Source: an uncultured Lachnospiraceae bacterium
Lineage (GTDB): Bacteria; Bacillota; Clostridia; Lachnospirales; Lachnospiraceae
Assembly (NCBI GenBank): GCA_944377385.1
Contig: CALWET010000110.1
Location: 1-45,233 of the forward strand
Length of the DNA stretch: 45,233 bases
Direction of reading: 5' to 3'
The translations under genes were made by a program, and so were the position numbers. Shown here one piece after another: positions 26,922 to 36,120 of this stretch (positions within the stretch are counted from its first letter, which is position 1; each line of letters starts with the position of its first letter). Below the pieces are notes generated by a model, which searched no databases, had not been told where the DNA came from, and saw only the letters and a program-made list of their open reading frames with translations.

Positions 26922-27827
26922 TCAGCCTCTCTCCTTTTTCTCGGAAAGCTTGTCCACATATTTTCCATCCAGTACGTCCTTGAGATATTTTCCGTACTGG
27001 TTCTTCTTCAGTATCTCATAGGAGGCCATGACCTGTTCTCTGCTGATCCAGCCGTTCAGGTATGCGATCTCTTCCAGGCAGGCGATCTTTCTGTGCTGAT
27101 GGGTCTCTACCGTACGGACAAAATTGCCTGCATCCATCAGGGATTCATGTGTGCCCGTATCAAGCCAGGTAAAGCCCTGTCCCAAAAGCTCCACCTCCAG
27201 CTCACCCTGTTCCAGATAGATACGGTTCAGATCCGTGATCTCCAGCTCGCCCCTTTTTGAGGGCTTCAGGCTTTTGGCATAGTCAACCACTCTGTTGTCA
27301 TAGAAATAAAGGCCTGTCACACAGTAATTTGACTTGGGGTGCTCCGGCTTTTCCTCTATGGATATAGCCCTGCCATCGTCATCGAATTCAACTATGCCGA
27401 ACCTTTCCGGATCATCCACATAATATCCGAATACCGTGGCTCCGCTCTTTTTTGCCGCAGCCCTGCGCAGGCGCTTTGTAAAGCCATGGCCATGGAAGAT
27501 ATTGTCTCCAAGTATCATGGCCACATCGTCTGAGCCTATGAACTCGGCTCCTATTATGAATGCCTGGGCCAGGCCATCCGGTGAAGGCTGTACCCTGTAG
27601 CTCAGACTGATCCCAAACTGCGAGCCGTCCCCCAAAAGCTCTTCAAACCTCGGTGTATCAAGGGGTGTGGATATGATGAGTATATCCTTTATCCCTGCAT
27701 TCATGAGTACGGACAGCGGATAATATATCATCGGCTTGTCATATATCGGCAGAAGCTGCTTTGATGTGACCTTGGTCAGCGGATAAAGCCTTGTACCGGA
27801 TCCTCCGGCGAGTATGATTCCCTTCAT
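26922..27827 (-). CDS. rfbA: Glucose-1-phosphate thymidylyltransferase
   Basis: RmlA activates glucose-1-phosphate to dTDP-glucose. The 301-aa product has the nucleotide-binding signature [34 protein letters not shown] (quoted here only as [11 protein letters not shown] and [11 protein letters not shown]), the [11 protein letters not shown] metal site, and [20 protein letters not shown] (EEKP contact). It ends with the [17 protein letters not shown] segment. The length fits the short RmlA class. An extended -10 promoter lies 34-42 nt upstream of the ATG. Confidence 0.97.
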   Translation of the reverse strand: MKGIILAGGSGTRLYPLTKVTSKQLLPIYDKPMIYYPLSVLMNAGIKDILIISTPLDTPRFEELLGDGSQFGISLSYRVQPSPDGLAQAFIIGAEFIGSDDVAMILGDNIFHGHGFTKRLRRAAAKKSGATVFGYYVDDPERFGIVEFDDDGRAISIEEKPEHPKSNYCVTGLYFYDNRVVDYAKSLKPSKRGELEITDLNRIYLEQGELEVELLGQGFTWLDTGTHESLMDAGNFVRTVETHQHRKIACLEEIAYLNGWISREQVMASYEILKKNQYGKYLKDVLDGKYVDKLSEKKERG

Positions 27828-27860
27828 ATATATGATCCCCCTTTAAGGTTTAACATATGG

Positions 27861-27869
27861 ATTATAGCA
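27861..27869 (-). promoter_or_regulatory. Extended -10 promoter of rmlA
   Basis: The minus strand has TGC-TATAAT (27869-27861), a perfect -10 with the extended TG. No good -35 is visible, which extended -10 promoters tolerate. The start lies about 25 nt upstream of the ATG. Confidence 0.6.
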
Positions 27870-27881
27870 GATTAAAACGTG

Positions 27882-29057
27882 TCAGTCCATATAAAGCGCC
27901 TCTATGTTGAACCCTGGTATACCCGGAAGGTCATGAAGATAGCGTTCTGCGATCTCATAAACCAGCACATCGGCCCCTGAAGACAGTATATCCTCCATGT
28001 CCATATAGTACCTGCTTACTGTCACGCTCTCGGAAAAGGCTTCGGCCATATAGCCCCAGGCATGATCCCTAAAGGAGTCTCCGCAGAAATAAAGGCTCAG
28101 CTCCAGTGGCTCTGAAGCGGTACTGCGGCTCCTTATATATAGCTCCTCTCCAGTGACCGGCTCCTTCAGGACCTCTTCATTTTCATAGCTCAGAGGCCTT
28201 TTCAGGCTGTAATAGGTACTGTCAAAGCTTTCAGAAAGCAGGGCCAGCCTCTGAAGGTCCCCGGTAAGGCTACCGTCCCTGCCAAGGTCAAGCCCTTCAA
28301 AGCTATAGCTTTCTCCGTATATTGATTCGATGCTGTCCAAAAGCTCCCTTGTGCCAAGCAGGGCCCCGGCCAGATTCCAGTGGGTATCTGTTTCGTAATA
28401 AAAGTATTCCACGCCCTCCATGGAGCCATCTGCACCTTTAAGTCTCTCTGCGGGATAGACTATGTTCATATCCGGACATGCCTCATGAAGGTATGAGATG
28501 AGCTGTTCCGTAGAGCCTGGCCCAGGAAGCCGCCTGATATATGAGGGCATGTAGCTTTCGCCATATATGCTTTCCTTGTCCGGGGCGATATAAAAAATAA
28601 ACTCGATGTCATGGGCAGAAAGCTCAGCCTCAAGCCCTGAAAGCACAGCAGCTATATCCGAGAGCTCTCCCTCCGTAAAGAGATTTGTCCTTTTATAGGT
28701 CTCAAGGGCCTGTCCGTCGCTTTTGCTCCTGTAAAAAAGCCAGGGCCTTTCGCTGCCAAGGATCACCGTGCCGGTATCAAGCTCATCAAACAGACTGAGC
28801 TCTGTCATGGTCTTTGCCTCCACAAAGGCGGATTTGAAAAATATATGATCCGAAAACCAGGCATCAAACTCCGAGGGAAAGGTAAAAATGTCCCCCGGTC
28901 CCTCGATCCTTGGAGGCTCCTTAAACTGCCTGTTCTCATCAGAAAAGACAGGAAATCCCAAAAGCCCCAAAACTGCTCCCAAAAGAGGGAGCAGCAGGCA
29001 GAGGGCCAGGAAGCCTGCGCAAACTATGATATTTACAAGCCTTGATCTCTTTTCCAT
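27882..29057 (-). CDS. AlgX/AlgJ-like SGNH-type O-acyltransferase partner (copy 1)
   Basis: The 391-aa product has one N-terminal transmembrane segment (about residues 10-33) and an extracytoplasmic domain of the AlgX/AlgJ (DHHW) type. The catalytic triad candidates are Asp224 and His226 in TDTHWNLAGA and Ser328 in YFCGDSFRDH, all intact. Such proteins transfer acyl groups that an MBOAT protein has moved across the membrane on to a polysaccharide. It begins 5 nt after the stop of the MBOAT gene, so the two form a module. The weak ribosome binding site (AGG only) suggests translational coupling. Confidence 0.85.
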   Translation of the reverse strand: MEKRSRLVNIIVCAGFLALCLLLPLLGAVLGLLGFPVFSDENRQFKEPPRIEGPGDIFTFPSEFDAWFSDHIFFKSAFVEAKTMTELSLFDELDTGTVILGSERPWLFYRSKSDGQALETYKRTNLFTEGELSDIAAVLSGLEAELSAHDIEFIFYIAPDKESIYGESYMPSYIRRLPGPGSTEQLISYLHEACPDMNIVYPAERLKGADGSMEGVEYFYYETDTHWNLAGALLGTRELLDSIESIYGESYSFEGLDLGRDGSLTGDLQRLALLSESFDSTYYSLKRPLSYENEEVLKEPVTGEELYIRSRSTASEPLELSLYFCGDSFRDHAWGYMAEAFSESVTVSRYYMDMEDILSSGADVLVYEIAERYLHDLPGIPGFNIEALYMD

Positions 29058-29062
29058 AAGCT

Positions 29063-30481
29063 TTAAAACCTGAAATAAATAAAAGGATTATAGCTTCCCG
29101 ATATAAGGAAGCACAGGCTGAAGAAAAATATCAGAGGCAGTGCTGCGGTACGAAAGAGGCAGCTTTCCCTCAATCTGAGCTGAAGCCCTGGAGGCAGGAT
29201 CCCGCAAAGCAGTACTCCGATCAGTGAGAAAACGATGCACTCCCTGTCGAATACCTCAAAAAAGCTCAGGCTCAGGCTGTCCCTGAATGTGAACATGGAA
29301 CTGAACATATCAGAGGCCAGCTCCATGTCTCCTGCCCTGAAAAGCACCCAGCTCAAAAGCACTACCAGCAGGCAGTAGATATGATTTATAAATTTTAAGG
29401 GGTTTTTGTCCAGGAGCTTTCCAAGAAAAAGCCTTTCCATGATGCTGAAGGCTCCATGCAAAAGGCCCCATAGCACAAATGCCCAGCCTGCCCCATGCCA
29501 AAAACCGGTGGCAAAAAAGACTATGATCAGATTTATATAGGTCCTCAGCCTGCCCTTTTTATTTCCTCCAAGGGGTATGTAAAGATATTCCTTGAACCAG
29601 GTGGAAAGGCTAATATGCCAGCGTCTCCAAAATTCTCTGATGGAAGAGGCTCTGTAGGGAAAGTCAAAATTTTCCAGAAATTCAAAGCCGAACATCCTTC
29701 CAAGGCCTATGGCCATATCGGAATATCCGCTGAAATCAAAATATATCTGCATGGCATAAAGGACCATGGCATACCAGGCCATGGCTGTCGAAAGCTCATT
29801 CATCTGAAGCCCAAAGACACGATCCACAGCCTCTCCAAAGGTGTTTGCCAGCAGCACCTTTTTTCCGAGCCCTGTTATAAAGCGTGTCACACCCAGGGCA
29901 AAGCCATCCAGGTCCACGCTCCTTTTATCTATCTGCTCCGCCACGTCCCTGTACCTTACTATAGGGCCGGCTATAAGCTGAGGGAAAAACATGATATATA
30001 GCAGCAGCTTCCAGAAGGAGCGCTGCAGCCTGCATTTTCCTCTATAAAGATCTATCACATAGGACATGGCCTGGAAGGTATAAAACGATATGCCTATCGG
30101 CAGGACTATGTTCCTTACAGGCATCACAGCCCCTGCTCCCAAGGCACCAAATAGTGCATTTATATTTTCCGCCGCAAAATTATAGTATTTGAAATAGCCA
30201 AGGAGCAACAGATTCAATGCTACAGTCACGGACAGAGCAGCCCTTTTGAGCCCCGGTCTCTCTCCTGCCGCTTCGATAAAAAGGCCTCCGAGATAATTTA
30301 TCATGACTGATACAAAAAGCAGTATTATGTATCTCGGCTCTCCCCAGGCATAAAAAAGGATGCTCGCCAAAAGAAGCAGGAGATTTAATAGCACCTGCTT
30401 CCCGGTCAGTTTCAGTATATAGTAAAGCACCAGTGTCATCGGAAGGAATATCCAGATGAACTGCATCGACGCAAATACCAT
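29063..30481 (-). CDS. MBOAT-family O-acyltransferase, AlgI-like (copy 1)
   Basis: The 472-aa polytopic membrane protein is of the AlgI/DltB type. It probably hands acetyl or other acyl groups from the cytoplasm to an outward-facing acceptor. Motifs are FFPQLIAGPIVRYRD, YFDFSGYSDMAIGLGRMFGF, EFWRRWHISLSTWFKEYLYIPLGG (quoted in part as FWRRWHISLSTWF) and FWHGAGWAFVLWG with the conserved His. It ends in NPFIYFRF, a tail also found in the second copy at 39748. The ATG at 30481 follows AGGGGAAGCCGC. Its partner gene is immediately downstream. Confidence 0.93.
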   Translation of the reverse strand: MVFASMQFIWIFLPMTLVLYYILKLTGKQVLLNLLLLLASILFYAWGEPRYIILLFVSVMINYLGGLFIEAAGERPGLKRAALSVTVALNLLLLGYFKYYNFAAENINALFGALGAGAVMPVRNIVLPIGISFYTFQAMSYVIDLYRGKCRLQRSFWKLLLYIMFFPQLIAGPIVRYRDVAEQIDKRSVDLDGFALGVTRFITGLGKKVLLANTFGEAVDRVFGLQMNELSTAMAWYAMVLYAMQIYFDFSGYSDMAIGLGRMFGFEFLENFDFPYRASSIREFWRRWHISLSTWFKEYLYIPLGGNKKGRLRTYINLIIVFFATGFWHGAGWAFVLWGLLHGAFSIMERLFLGKLLDKNPLKFINHIYCLLVVLLSWVLFRAGDMELASDMFSSMFTFRDSLSLSFFEVFDRECIVFSLIGVLLCGILPPGLQLRLRESCLFRTAALPLIFFFSLCFLISGSYNPFIYFRF

Positions 30482-30559
30482 GCGGCTTCCCCTTATACGT
30501 TCATAGCATTTTTATCGGTTTTCGGGCTGCGTCGGCCTCAGTACATGAGGCCTCTGATC

Positions 30560-31786
30560 TCAGTCTCTGTATACGTACTTGGGCATTCCTGCCTCATAGA
30601 TGATCTCGCTTTCTCCTTCTATGAGAGGCTTGACGTATTCGATGAACTCATCAGTCACGTCCGTTCCATCCTTGGTGATCCACCAGGAGGGGATCATCTT
30701 CTCCTTGTTGCCTATGTCAGCCACCTCTTTAAGGACGTAGTTGATCTTATAGCCATCGCATTCTGCCCTCTCCATGCAGACCATCTGATGACTTTCCCCG
30801 GCAACTGCTGACTTGACGGCAAAGCGTCCTACCGCCTCTGCCTCCTCCTTGTCTCTGCCGGAGGCCAGGACCGAAGAGCTCCTCTGTATCAGGCTGAATT
30901 CTATGGCACGGCACTTGACTCCGGGGATCTTGTCCATGATCTCCGCCTCCAAAAGCTTTGCAGCGCCAGTAAGCTTTTTATGCCCGAAATTGTCTATATC
31001 GGCCTTGCCCTTGTACTCGCATATGAGCCTGTGCTCTGAATCCCTGATACCCTCGCTGACACATACGACAACGTTCCTCTCAGTCTTGAGCGCATCCTTT
31101 ACGTTCTCCACGAATTTGTCCATTGAAAACGGCGTCTCAGGCAGGTATATAAGCATGGGGTTTTTAACATGCTCATTTCTGGCCAGGGCCGAGGCTGCAC
31201 AGAGCCATCCTGCGTGTCTGCCCATGATCTCCACTATGGTCACCGACTTGAGATCATAGGTTCCGGCATCTATCGCAATGTCCCTGATGGTGGAGGCTAT
31301 ATATTTTGCTGCAGATCCATATCCGGGGGTATGATCGGTCCCCACAAGATCATTGTCTATGGTCTTTGGAACCCCCAGGAATTTGATATCTGAGCCATGT
31401 CTTTTGGCATAGGCTGAAAGCTTTCCTGCCGTGTCCATGGAATCATTCCCTCCTATATAGAGAAAGGCGCCTATATTATAGTCTGCAAACTTTTCAAACA
31501 TATCCTCATAGACATCAGTCTCATCAATGGGAGGAAGCTTGTATCTGCATGAGCCCAGAAAGGCTGCCGGCGTCTGTTTAAGGAGCTCCAGCTTGTCCGG
31601 ATCACTGAAAAACTCTCCAAGATCCATGATCTCACCCCTGAGAAAGCCTTCGATGCCGTTTATCATGCCGTAGACCTTGTCTATGGCCTCGGATTCCATG
31701 GCTTCCTTGATGACCCCGTAAAGAGAGCAGTTTATGACTGCCGTAGGTCCCCCTGACTGTCCCACAAGAAGATTATACTTTTCCAT
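30560..31786 (-). CDS. pfp: Phosphofructokinase, PPi-dependent type
   Basis: The 408-aa product belongs to the phosphofructokinase family, which phosphorylates fructose-6-phosphate in glycolysis. The nucleotide site reads GGNDSMDT with Asp115 at the position that is Gly in ATP-type enzymes. The catalytic segment reads PKTIDND with Lys141. Both residues are markers of pyrophosphate-dependent enzymes, where Asp blocks ATP's alpha-phosphate site. The MGRHAGWL motif is also present. PPi or ATP preference is therefore predicted, not shown. The gene lies between the polysaccharide genes. A 7-bp hairpin after its stop lacks a U-run, so the transcript may continue into the MBOAT gene. Confidence 0.92.
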   Translation of the reverse strand: MEKYNLLVGQSGGPTAVINCSLYGVIKEAMESEAIDKVYGMINGIEGFLRGEIMDLGEFFSDPDKLELLKQTPAAFLGSCRYKLPPIDETDVYEDMFEKFADYNIGAFLYIGGNDSMDTAGKLSAYAKRHGSDIKFLGVPKTIDNDLVGTDHTPGYGSAAKYIASTIRDIAIDAGTYDLKSVTIVEIMGRHAGWLCAASALARNEHVKNPMLIYLPETPFSMDKFVENVKDALKTERNVVVCVSEGIRDSEHRLICEYKGKADIDNFGHKKLTGAAKLLEAEIMDKIPGVKCRAIEFSLIQRSSSVLASGRDKEEAEAVGRFAVKSAVAGESHQMVCMERAECDGYKINYVLKEVADIGNKEKMIPSWWITKDGTDVTDEFIEYVKPLIEGESEIIYEAGMPKYVYRD

Positions 31787-31875
31787 ACCTACCTCCTAAA
31801 AAATAAACTTGATATATGCATCGTCTTTATATCTGCTGCACTTAGTATCTCCTGTCATATACCCCGCCCTGCTTT

Positions 31876-31947
31876 AAAGGCTCAGGATGTCCGGGATCCA
31901 AAGGCTCGGGATATCTGCGATCTAAAGGCTCAGGATGTCTGTGATCT
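31876..31947 (-). repeat. Three tandem 24-bp repeats spanning the methyltransferase stop codon
   Basis: Units at 31876-31899, 31900-31923 and 31924-31947 are each 24 bp, starting AAAGGCTC on the plus strand, with no spacer. The third unit encodes the C-terminal ITDILSL, and its stop codon is TAG at 31924-31922. The two extra copies downstream would encode similar IxDIxSL ends. Because 24 is a multiple of three, read-through of the stop codon keeps frame through both extra units. Confidence 0.9.
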
Positions 31948-33280
31948 CCGGAGCTTCGATCCCCTTCTCCCTGCACAGCTCCTCTATTGCCTCCCGAATC
32001 TCCCTGATATACCCCGGAGCCGTGATCATGACCACATCCGTCCTGTGCTCCGCAAAATGCTCCGGAGAAACTATGGGTATATGGCTTGCCGGTGCAAACC
32101 TGCCCTGCTTAAAGGCAGCGGAATCAATGAAAAAGCTGGCATAACCCGAAAGTGCCGTAGTGGAAGCTATGGTAAAGCCCTGATGTCCGGCGCCCCAAAG
32201 AGCAAGCTTTTTCCCTTCCTTCGACAGTTTATCCACAAATTTATTTATGTTATATCCTATATTTTTTTGATTATTTGAAATGTTTTCAAATTTACTAAAA
32301 ATATTTTCATGCTTTTCAGCCGATGCCCAATCATTTGCACTGTCCCTACAGCCAATTCCGCCCCTCTGCGTGTCTCTTTGTACGCTGCCGTTTTCTACAA
32401 GTCTGCTGTCCGTCTCTGGCTTTCTGACCACAGCCCTCAGGGTATCGCCTATGCCGATGAGTTCCATTTCCAGTATCTCAAAGCCACAGATCCGAAGCAG
32501 TTTTTCCAGAGAGCCTCTGTCATAATTTGCAATATGGTCCCTTATGAATTCGTAGTAGCTTCCTTTTTCAAGTATGTATTCCAGGGCTGGGACCGTTATC
32601 AGCCCATAGCCCCCGGGCCTGAGATTTTTATACATGCAGCTCAGCATGCTTACCGGATCCGGCTGATGCTCAAGGAAGTTAAAGCTTAAAAAGCAATCGA
32701 AGGGGGCTCCAAAAAGCTCCTCGTCTCCATGCTCAGGAAAAACATTTTTTATATCGCATATGCCTATGTTTTGGGGAATGGGCTCCCTGTCATCAAAGCT
32801 CCTTGGCCCCAGGCTTCCACAGGTCTCGCAGACATTCAATGAGGAAAATGCTATGCCTGCGCTGAGTTCATCTGCCTCTATGCCAAAGATCCTTACCGGA
32901 AACTCCTTGAGGACCTTCAGGAATTCTCCCCTGCCGCAGCCGCACTCGATAAATTTGCCTCCCGAAAGCCCATAGTCCTCGATCATATGGCGATAATCCC
33001 TTCGCCTGAGCTCCTTCATGGTCTCAGAAAGCCCAACTGCCCTTATGACCTCTCTGTAATAGGGGACCGGCTCACAGTCAAACTGACACAGCCCGCAGCT
33101 CCCGCATACATAAAGAGACAGATCCATGCCACTATCCGAAGCAAGCTCCTCCGCTGATGGTATGTCCTGGGCCGAGGCAGGCATGCCGCTGAAGCTCAGT
33201 ACAGGCTCCTTTGGAAGGGGAGCTTTGCACATAAGACAATGTCCCCTAAACTTTTCAGTTCCCATCCTTGCTGACTTCAT
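31922..33280 (-). CDS. SAM-dependent C-methyltransferase, TylC3-like
   Basis: The product of about 452 aa has three parts matching the sugar C-methyltransferase family. An N-terminal zinc-type domain carries CLMC and CGSCGLC. The SAM domain carries FIECGCGRGEFLKVLKEF, with the FNFLEHQPDP segment behind it. A C-terminal Rossmann-like domain begins KLALWGAGHQGFT (about residue 358). A Ser/Asn/Glu-rich linker (about 290-345) joins the last two. Such enzymes add a branching methyl to keto-deoxysugars. The start is uncertain: ATG 33280 with AAAGG upstream, ATG 33265 or a TTG at 33283. It overlaps the preceding gene's end. Its 3' end lies in a tandem repeat. Confidence 0.86.
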   Translation of the reverse strand: MKSARMGTEKFRGHCLMCKAPLPKEPVLSFSGMPASAQDIPSAEELASDSGMDLSLYVCGSCGLCQFDCEPVPYYREVIRAVGLSETMKELRRRDYRHMIEDYGLSGGKFIECGCGRGEFLKVLKEFPVRIFGIEADELSAGIAFSSLNVCETCGSLGPRSFDDREPIPQNIGICDIKNVFPEHGDEELFGAPFDCFLSFNFLEHQPDPVSMLSCMYKNLRPGGYGLITVPALEYILEKGSYYEFIRDHIANYDRGSLEKLLRICGFEILEMELIGIGDTLRAVVRKPETDSRLVENGSVQRDTQRGGIGCRDSANDWASAEKHENIFSKFENISNNQKNIGYNINKFVDKLSKEGKKLALWGAGHQGFTIASTTALSGYASFFIDSAAFKQGRFAPASHIPIVSPEHFAEHRTDVVMITAPGYIREIREAIEELCREKGIEAPEITDILSL

Positions 33281-34211
33281 CAAAATTAAGCCTTTCCTCT
33301 TCTACTACCAAGGGCCTGTGCATGACCCTCTGATTTATGCTGAGTATGTATTCCCCGAGAAGTCCAAGGAAAAATATCTGTACACTGCCTATAAAAAGCA
33401 TGCCTATCAGTATTGGTGCCATGCCTGCTGAAAACCTGTCCCACCATATCAGCTTCATGATCAGATATATAAGAGCCACAGCCATGCATATCAGAGCACA
33501 GGCAGCCCCTCCAAAGGTGGCAATGCGAAGTCCCACCTTTGTATAGGAGGTAAAGCCAAGCATGGCCGCATCATACAGAGTGTAAAAATTGTTATGAGTC
33601 CTGCCCGCACGCCTTTTGGGCTGCTCATAGGGTATCTCCTTGCGCTTGTAGCCAAACTCAGCCACCATGCCCCGAAGGAAGGGTGTGGGATCGTCCAGCC
33701 GCCTCAGCACCTCTATGAAATCCCTGTCGTAAAGCCCGGAACCAGTAAAGTTTTCTATCTGATCCACATCAGAGAACTTTTTTATAAGCTTATAATAGCA
33801 TCTTCTGAGGCCATACATCAAAGGGTTTTCCCTGCTGCCGGTCTTGACACCTATGACTATCTTATATCCCTTTTCCCATTCCCTGACATATCTCGGGATC
33901 AGCTCCACCGGGTCCTGAAAATCCGCAACCATCTCTATCACGCAGTCGCCGCTCACCTGCAGCATGCCATAAAACGGAGAATTGAACTGTCCGAAATTCT
34001 TTGCATTGAATATGGCCTTTATCCTTTTATTTTCTGCACAGAGCCTCCTGATGATGTCTCTGGTGCCGTCCCTTGAATCGTTATCTATGAATACGAGCTC
34101 ATAATCATATTCGGGCAGCTCCCTCTGGATGATATCCAGTACTGCCCTGCTTATGGGCTCCACATTGTCTTTTTCGTTATAACACGGAATCAATACACTG
34201 ATCTTTTTCAT
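33255..34211 (-). CDS. Polyprenyl-phosphate type GT2 glycosyltransferase
   Basis: The 318-aa product begins SVLIPCYNEKDNVEPI, typical of DPM1/GtrB/ArnC-like GT2 enzymes, which load a sugar on to a lipid carrier. The metal region reads VADFQDPVELI. Two transmembrane helices follow (about residues 232-252 and 268-290), with LGEYILSINQRV after them, a family hallmark. ATG follows AGGAACAT. It lies upstream of the methyltransferase gene and downstream of the two SDR genes. The sugar it loads may be the product of this module, which is inference. Confidence 0.92.
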   Translation of the reverse strand: MKKISVLIPCYNEKDNVEPISRAVLDIIQRELPEYDYELVFIDNDSRDGTRDIIRRLCAENKRIKAIFNAKNFGQFNSPFYGMLQVSGDCVIEMVADFQDPVELIPRYVREWEKGYKIVIGVKTGSRENPLMYGLRRCYYKLIKKFSDVDQIENFTGSGLYDRDFIEVLRRLDDPTPFLRGMVAEFGYKRKEIPYEQPKRRAGRTHNNFYTLYDAAMLGFTSYTKVGLRIATFGGAACALICMAVALIYLIMKLIWWDRFSAGMAPILIGMLFIGSVQIFFLGLLGEYILSINQRVMHRPLVVEEERLNFDEVSKDGN

Positions 34212-34217
34212 ATGTTC

Positions 34218-35201
34218 CTATCTCTGCTCAGCCTTAGATCCAGGGCCTCCCTGATACTCATTAAAGCTGATAAGCTCCTTTATCCCTTCTGAAAAGCCAA
34301 TCTCTTCCCTGAATTCATGGTCTGTCAGCATTTCAAGCCTTTCCGTCACCGGACAGATGGAAAGGGCTCCCTCCTTTGCCTGTATAAATTTCCCATAGCT
34401 GAGGCTTCCCCTGCGTCCTGCAAGCTCATATATCTCTTCAGTAAACTCTCTGAGCACTCTGGTATCAACGGAGGCTATGTTCACTATATCATGAGCCTCA
34501 TCTATGAGATCTCTGTGCCTTATAAGGAGCATCACAGCTGCCGAGGCATCCCTCACGTCCATGAAATTCCACCTGTGCATGCATGCAGAAAGCTCTACAT
34601 CATGTCCAAGGGGCAGCTCTCTGGTCAAGGTTGATATGATGGACCAGGGGTGGTCTCCTATGCCATATACACTGAAAAACCTGAGATGCAGATAGCTCAT
34701 GTCCAGGCTTTTACAGAGCCTGCGTGCTTCCTCATAAAATCTGAGCTTGTTCCTTCCATAGGCGTTTACGGGGTGACAATCCATCCCCTCCTCCATACGC
34801 CCATCCTCTTTTATCCCATACTCTACCCTGGAGCCCGCATCCATAAAAAGCTCTGCGCCGTGCTGCGATGCCAGCCTGATAAGCTCCAACGAACAGGCTG
34901 CATTTTTGCTGTGTATGTCCTCATCATCTATCTCCTGCCTGTTCACCCCGTCCCAGGCAAAATGCAGGACTGCATCAAGCCGCTCCGGCATCCCTCCTAC
35001 ATGCAGGATGTCCTTCATGTCTCCGGGAATGAGCCTTATTTTTTTTACTTCAGTATCTCCAAGGAGGAAACTAAGCCTCTCCTCTGCCTTTTTAATTGAA
35101 GAAGGCCGTACCAGGCCATATATCTCGGCTCCGTCACGAAGCAGGGCCGCTGCCGTATAGCTGCCTATGAAGCCTGATATGCCTGTGATCAGTATCCTCA
35201 T
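34218..35201 (-). CDS. NAD(P)-dependent SDR, sugar 4-ketoreductase/epimerase type
   Basis: The product of about 327 aa has the extended-SDR Rossmann start ILITGISGFIGSY, the DAGSRVEYG segment, the catalytic YGRNK and the LRFFSVYGIGDHP substrate loop. These look like RfbJ-type nucleotide-sugar reductases or epimerases. ATG 35201 (MRILITG) was chosen because AGGAGCTTCC precedes it. Longer starts at 35237 and 35303 would overlap the upstream gene. Its neighbour at 35224 is similar in the same motifs, so the pair may be an old duplication. The ThDP enzyme upstream suggests roles in making or reducing an unusual sugar. Confidence 0.85.
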   Translation of the reverse strand: MRILITGISGFIGSYTAAALLRDGAEIYGLVRPSSIKKAEERLSFLLGDTEVKKIRLIPGDMKDILHVGGMPERLDAVLHFAWDGVNRQEIDDEDIHSKNAACSLELIRLASQHGAELFMDAGSRVEYGIKEDGRMEEGMDCHPVNAYGRNKLRFYEEARRLCKSLDMSYLHLRFFSVYGIGDHPWSIISTLTRELPLGHDVELSACMHRWNFMDVRDASAAVMLLIRHRDLIDEAHDIVNIASVDTRVLREFTEEIYELAGRRGSLSYGKFIQAKEGALSICPVTERLEMLTDHEFREEIGFSEGIKELISFNEYQGGPGSKAEQR

Positions 35202-35223
35202 CCCGGGGAAGCTCCTGAACCTT

Positions 35224-36120
35224 TCATTGATCTCCATCATTCCTACCATATGAAAGCATCTCCCTGATGCCGTCTTCAAAGCTGTAAGCCTCACTGAAGC
35301 CAAGGGACGTCAGCTTTGAGATATCCGGTGCCAGATCAACGCTTCCTTCTATATTTGAAGGCCTCTTTCCAAAGCATAGCTCTGAGCTGCTGCCAAGGAT
35401 CTCTCTCAGTTCTAGTACATATGATCTGAGGGGCCTGATATCCCTGCCTGCTATATTTATTGCCTCATAGCCTCCGGGGGTTTTTTGCCCCGTCCTGACC
35501 GCAGCCATGGCTATGGCTCTTGCAGCATCCTTTACATACATATAATCCCAGAGCTGTCCACAGTCTGAAAGCTCCATGGACTCATTCCTCATAAAATGCT
35601 CCATGGCTGAGCTGATGAGAGAATCCGGCCTGTCTCCTGGCCCATAGACTGAGAATATCCTCAGGTGCTGGAACTCAGGCAGGATATCCCCTGGCTTCAT
35701 GCTTTCATGCTCTCTTAAAAGATATTCCCTGGCCATGGCTGAAAAGGCCTTTTTTGCCTTTCCATATTCGCTGACCGGCTCACAGGGGCTGTCCTCCCTG
35801 ACAGGCAGCGACAGTGTTTTCCCATACTCGGCCTGAGAGCCTGCAAATACAAATCTGTTCACACAAAGCTCTCTTGCTTTTTTTAAGGCAGACATGGACA
35901 TGCTGATATTATAGTCCTGAATGCTCCTGTCCGCCCTTCCCTCGGGGCCCCTGCCAGCCCAGGCAAAGTGCAGCCAGAGCTCTGCCCTCTCAGGCAGACT
36001 GCCCTCATGCTCCTCAAAGCTGTGTCTGAGCTCTGTCACCTCCATGCCAAGCTCTCTGAGCTCCCTTACCACATGGCTGCCTATAAAGCTGCGGGCTCCG
36101 GTCACCACAGCTCTCGTCAT
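35224..36120 (-). CDS. NAD(P)-dependent SDR, RfbJ-like
   Basis: The 298-aa product has VVTGARSFIGSHVV at the N-terminus, FAGSQAEYG (about residues 90-98), the catalytic YGKAKKAFSAMA and LRIFSVYGPGDRPDS, with WDYMYVKDAARAIA after it. This is the order of extended SDRs acting on 4-keto-6-deoxy nucleotide sugars. ATG 36120 overlaps the stop of the ThDP enzyme gene in an ATGA arrangement, so translation of the two is coupled. In the known yersiniose route, a reductase of this type works with a ThDP enzyme. Whether that applies here is inference. Confidence 0.85.
   Translation of the reverse strand: MTRAVVTGARSFIGSHVVRELRELGMEVTELRHSFEEHEGSLPERAELWLHFAWAGRGPEGRADRSIQDYNISMSMSALKKARELCVNRFVFAGSQAEYGKTLSLPVREDSPCEPVSEYGKAKKAFSAMAREYLLREHESMKPGDILPEFQHLRIFSVYGPGDRPDSLISSAMEHFMRNESMELSDCGQLWDYMYVKDAARAIAMAAVRTGQKTPGGYEAINIAGRDIRPLRSYVLELREILGSSSELCFGKRPSNIEGSVDLAPDISKLTSLGFSEAYSFEDGIREMLSYGRNDGDQ

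Noticed and set aside
30534..30552. Terminator after the phosphofructokinase gene
   Set aside because: A perfect 7-bp hairpin (GGCCTCA / TGAGGCC) is present, but it is followed by GACGCAGCCC with no U-run.
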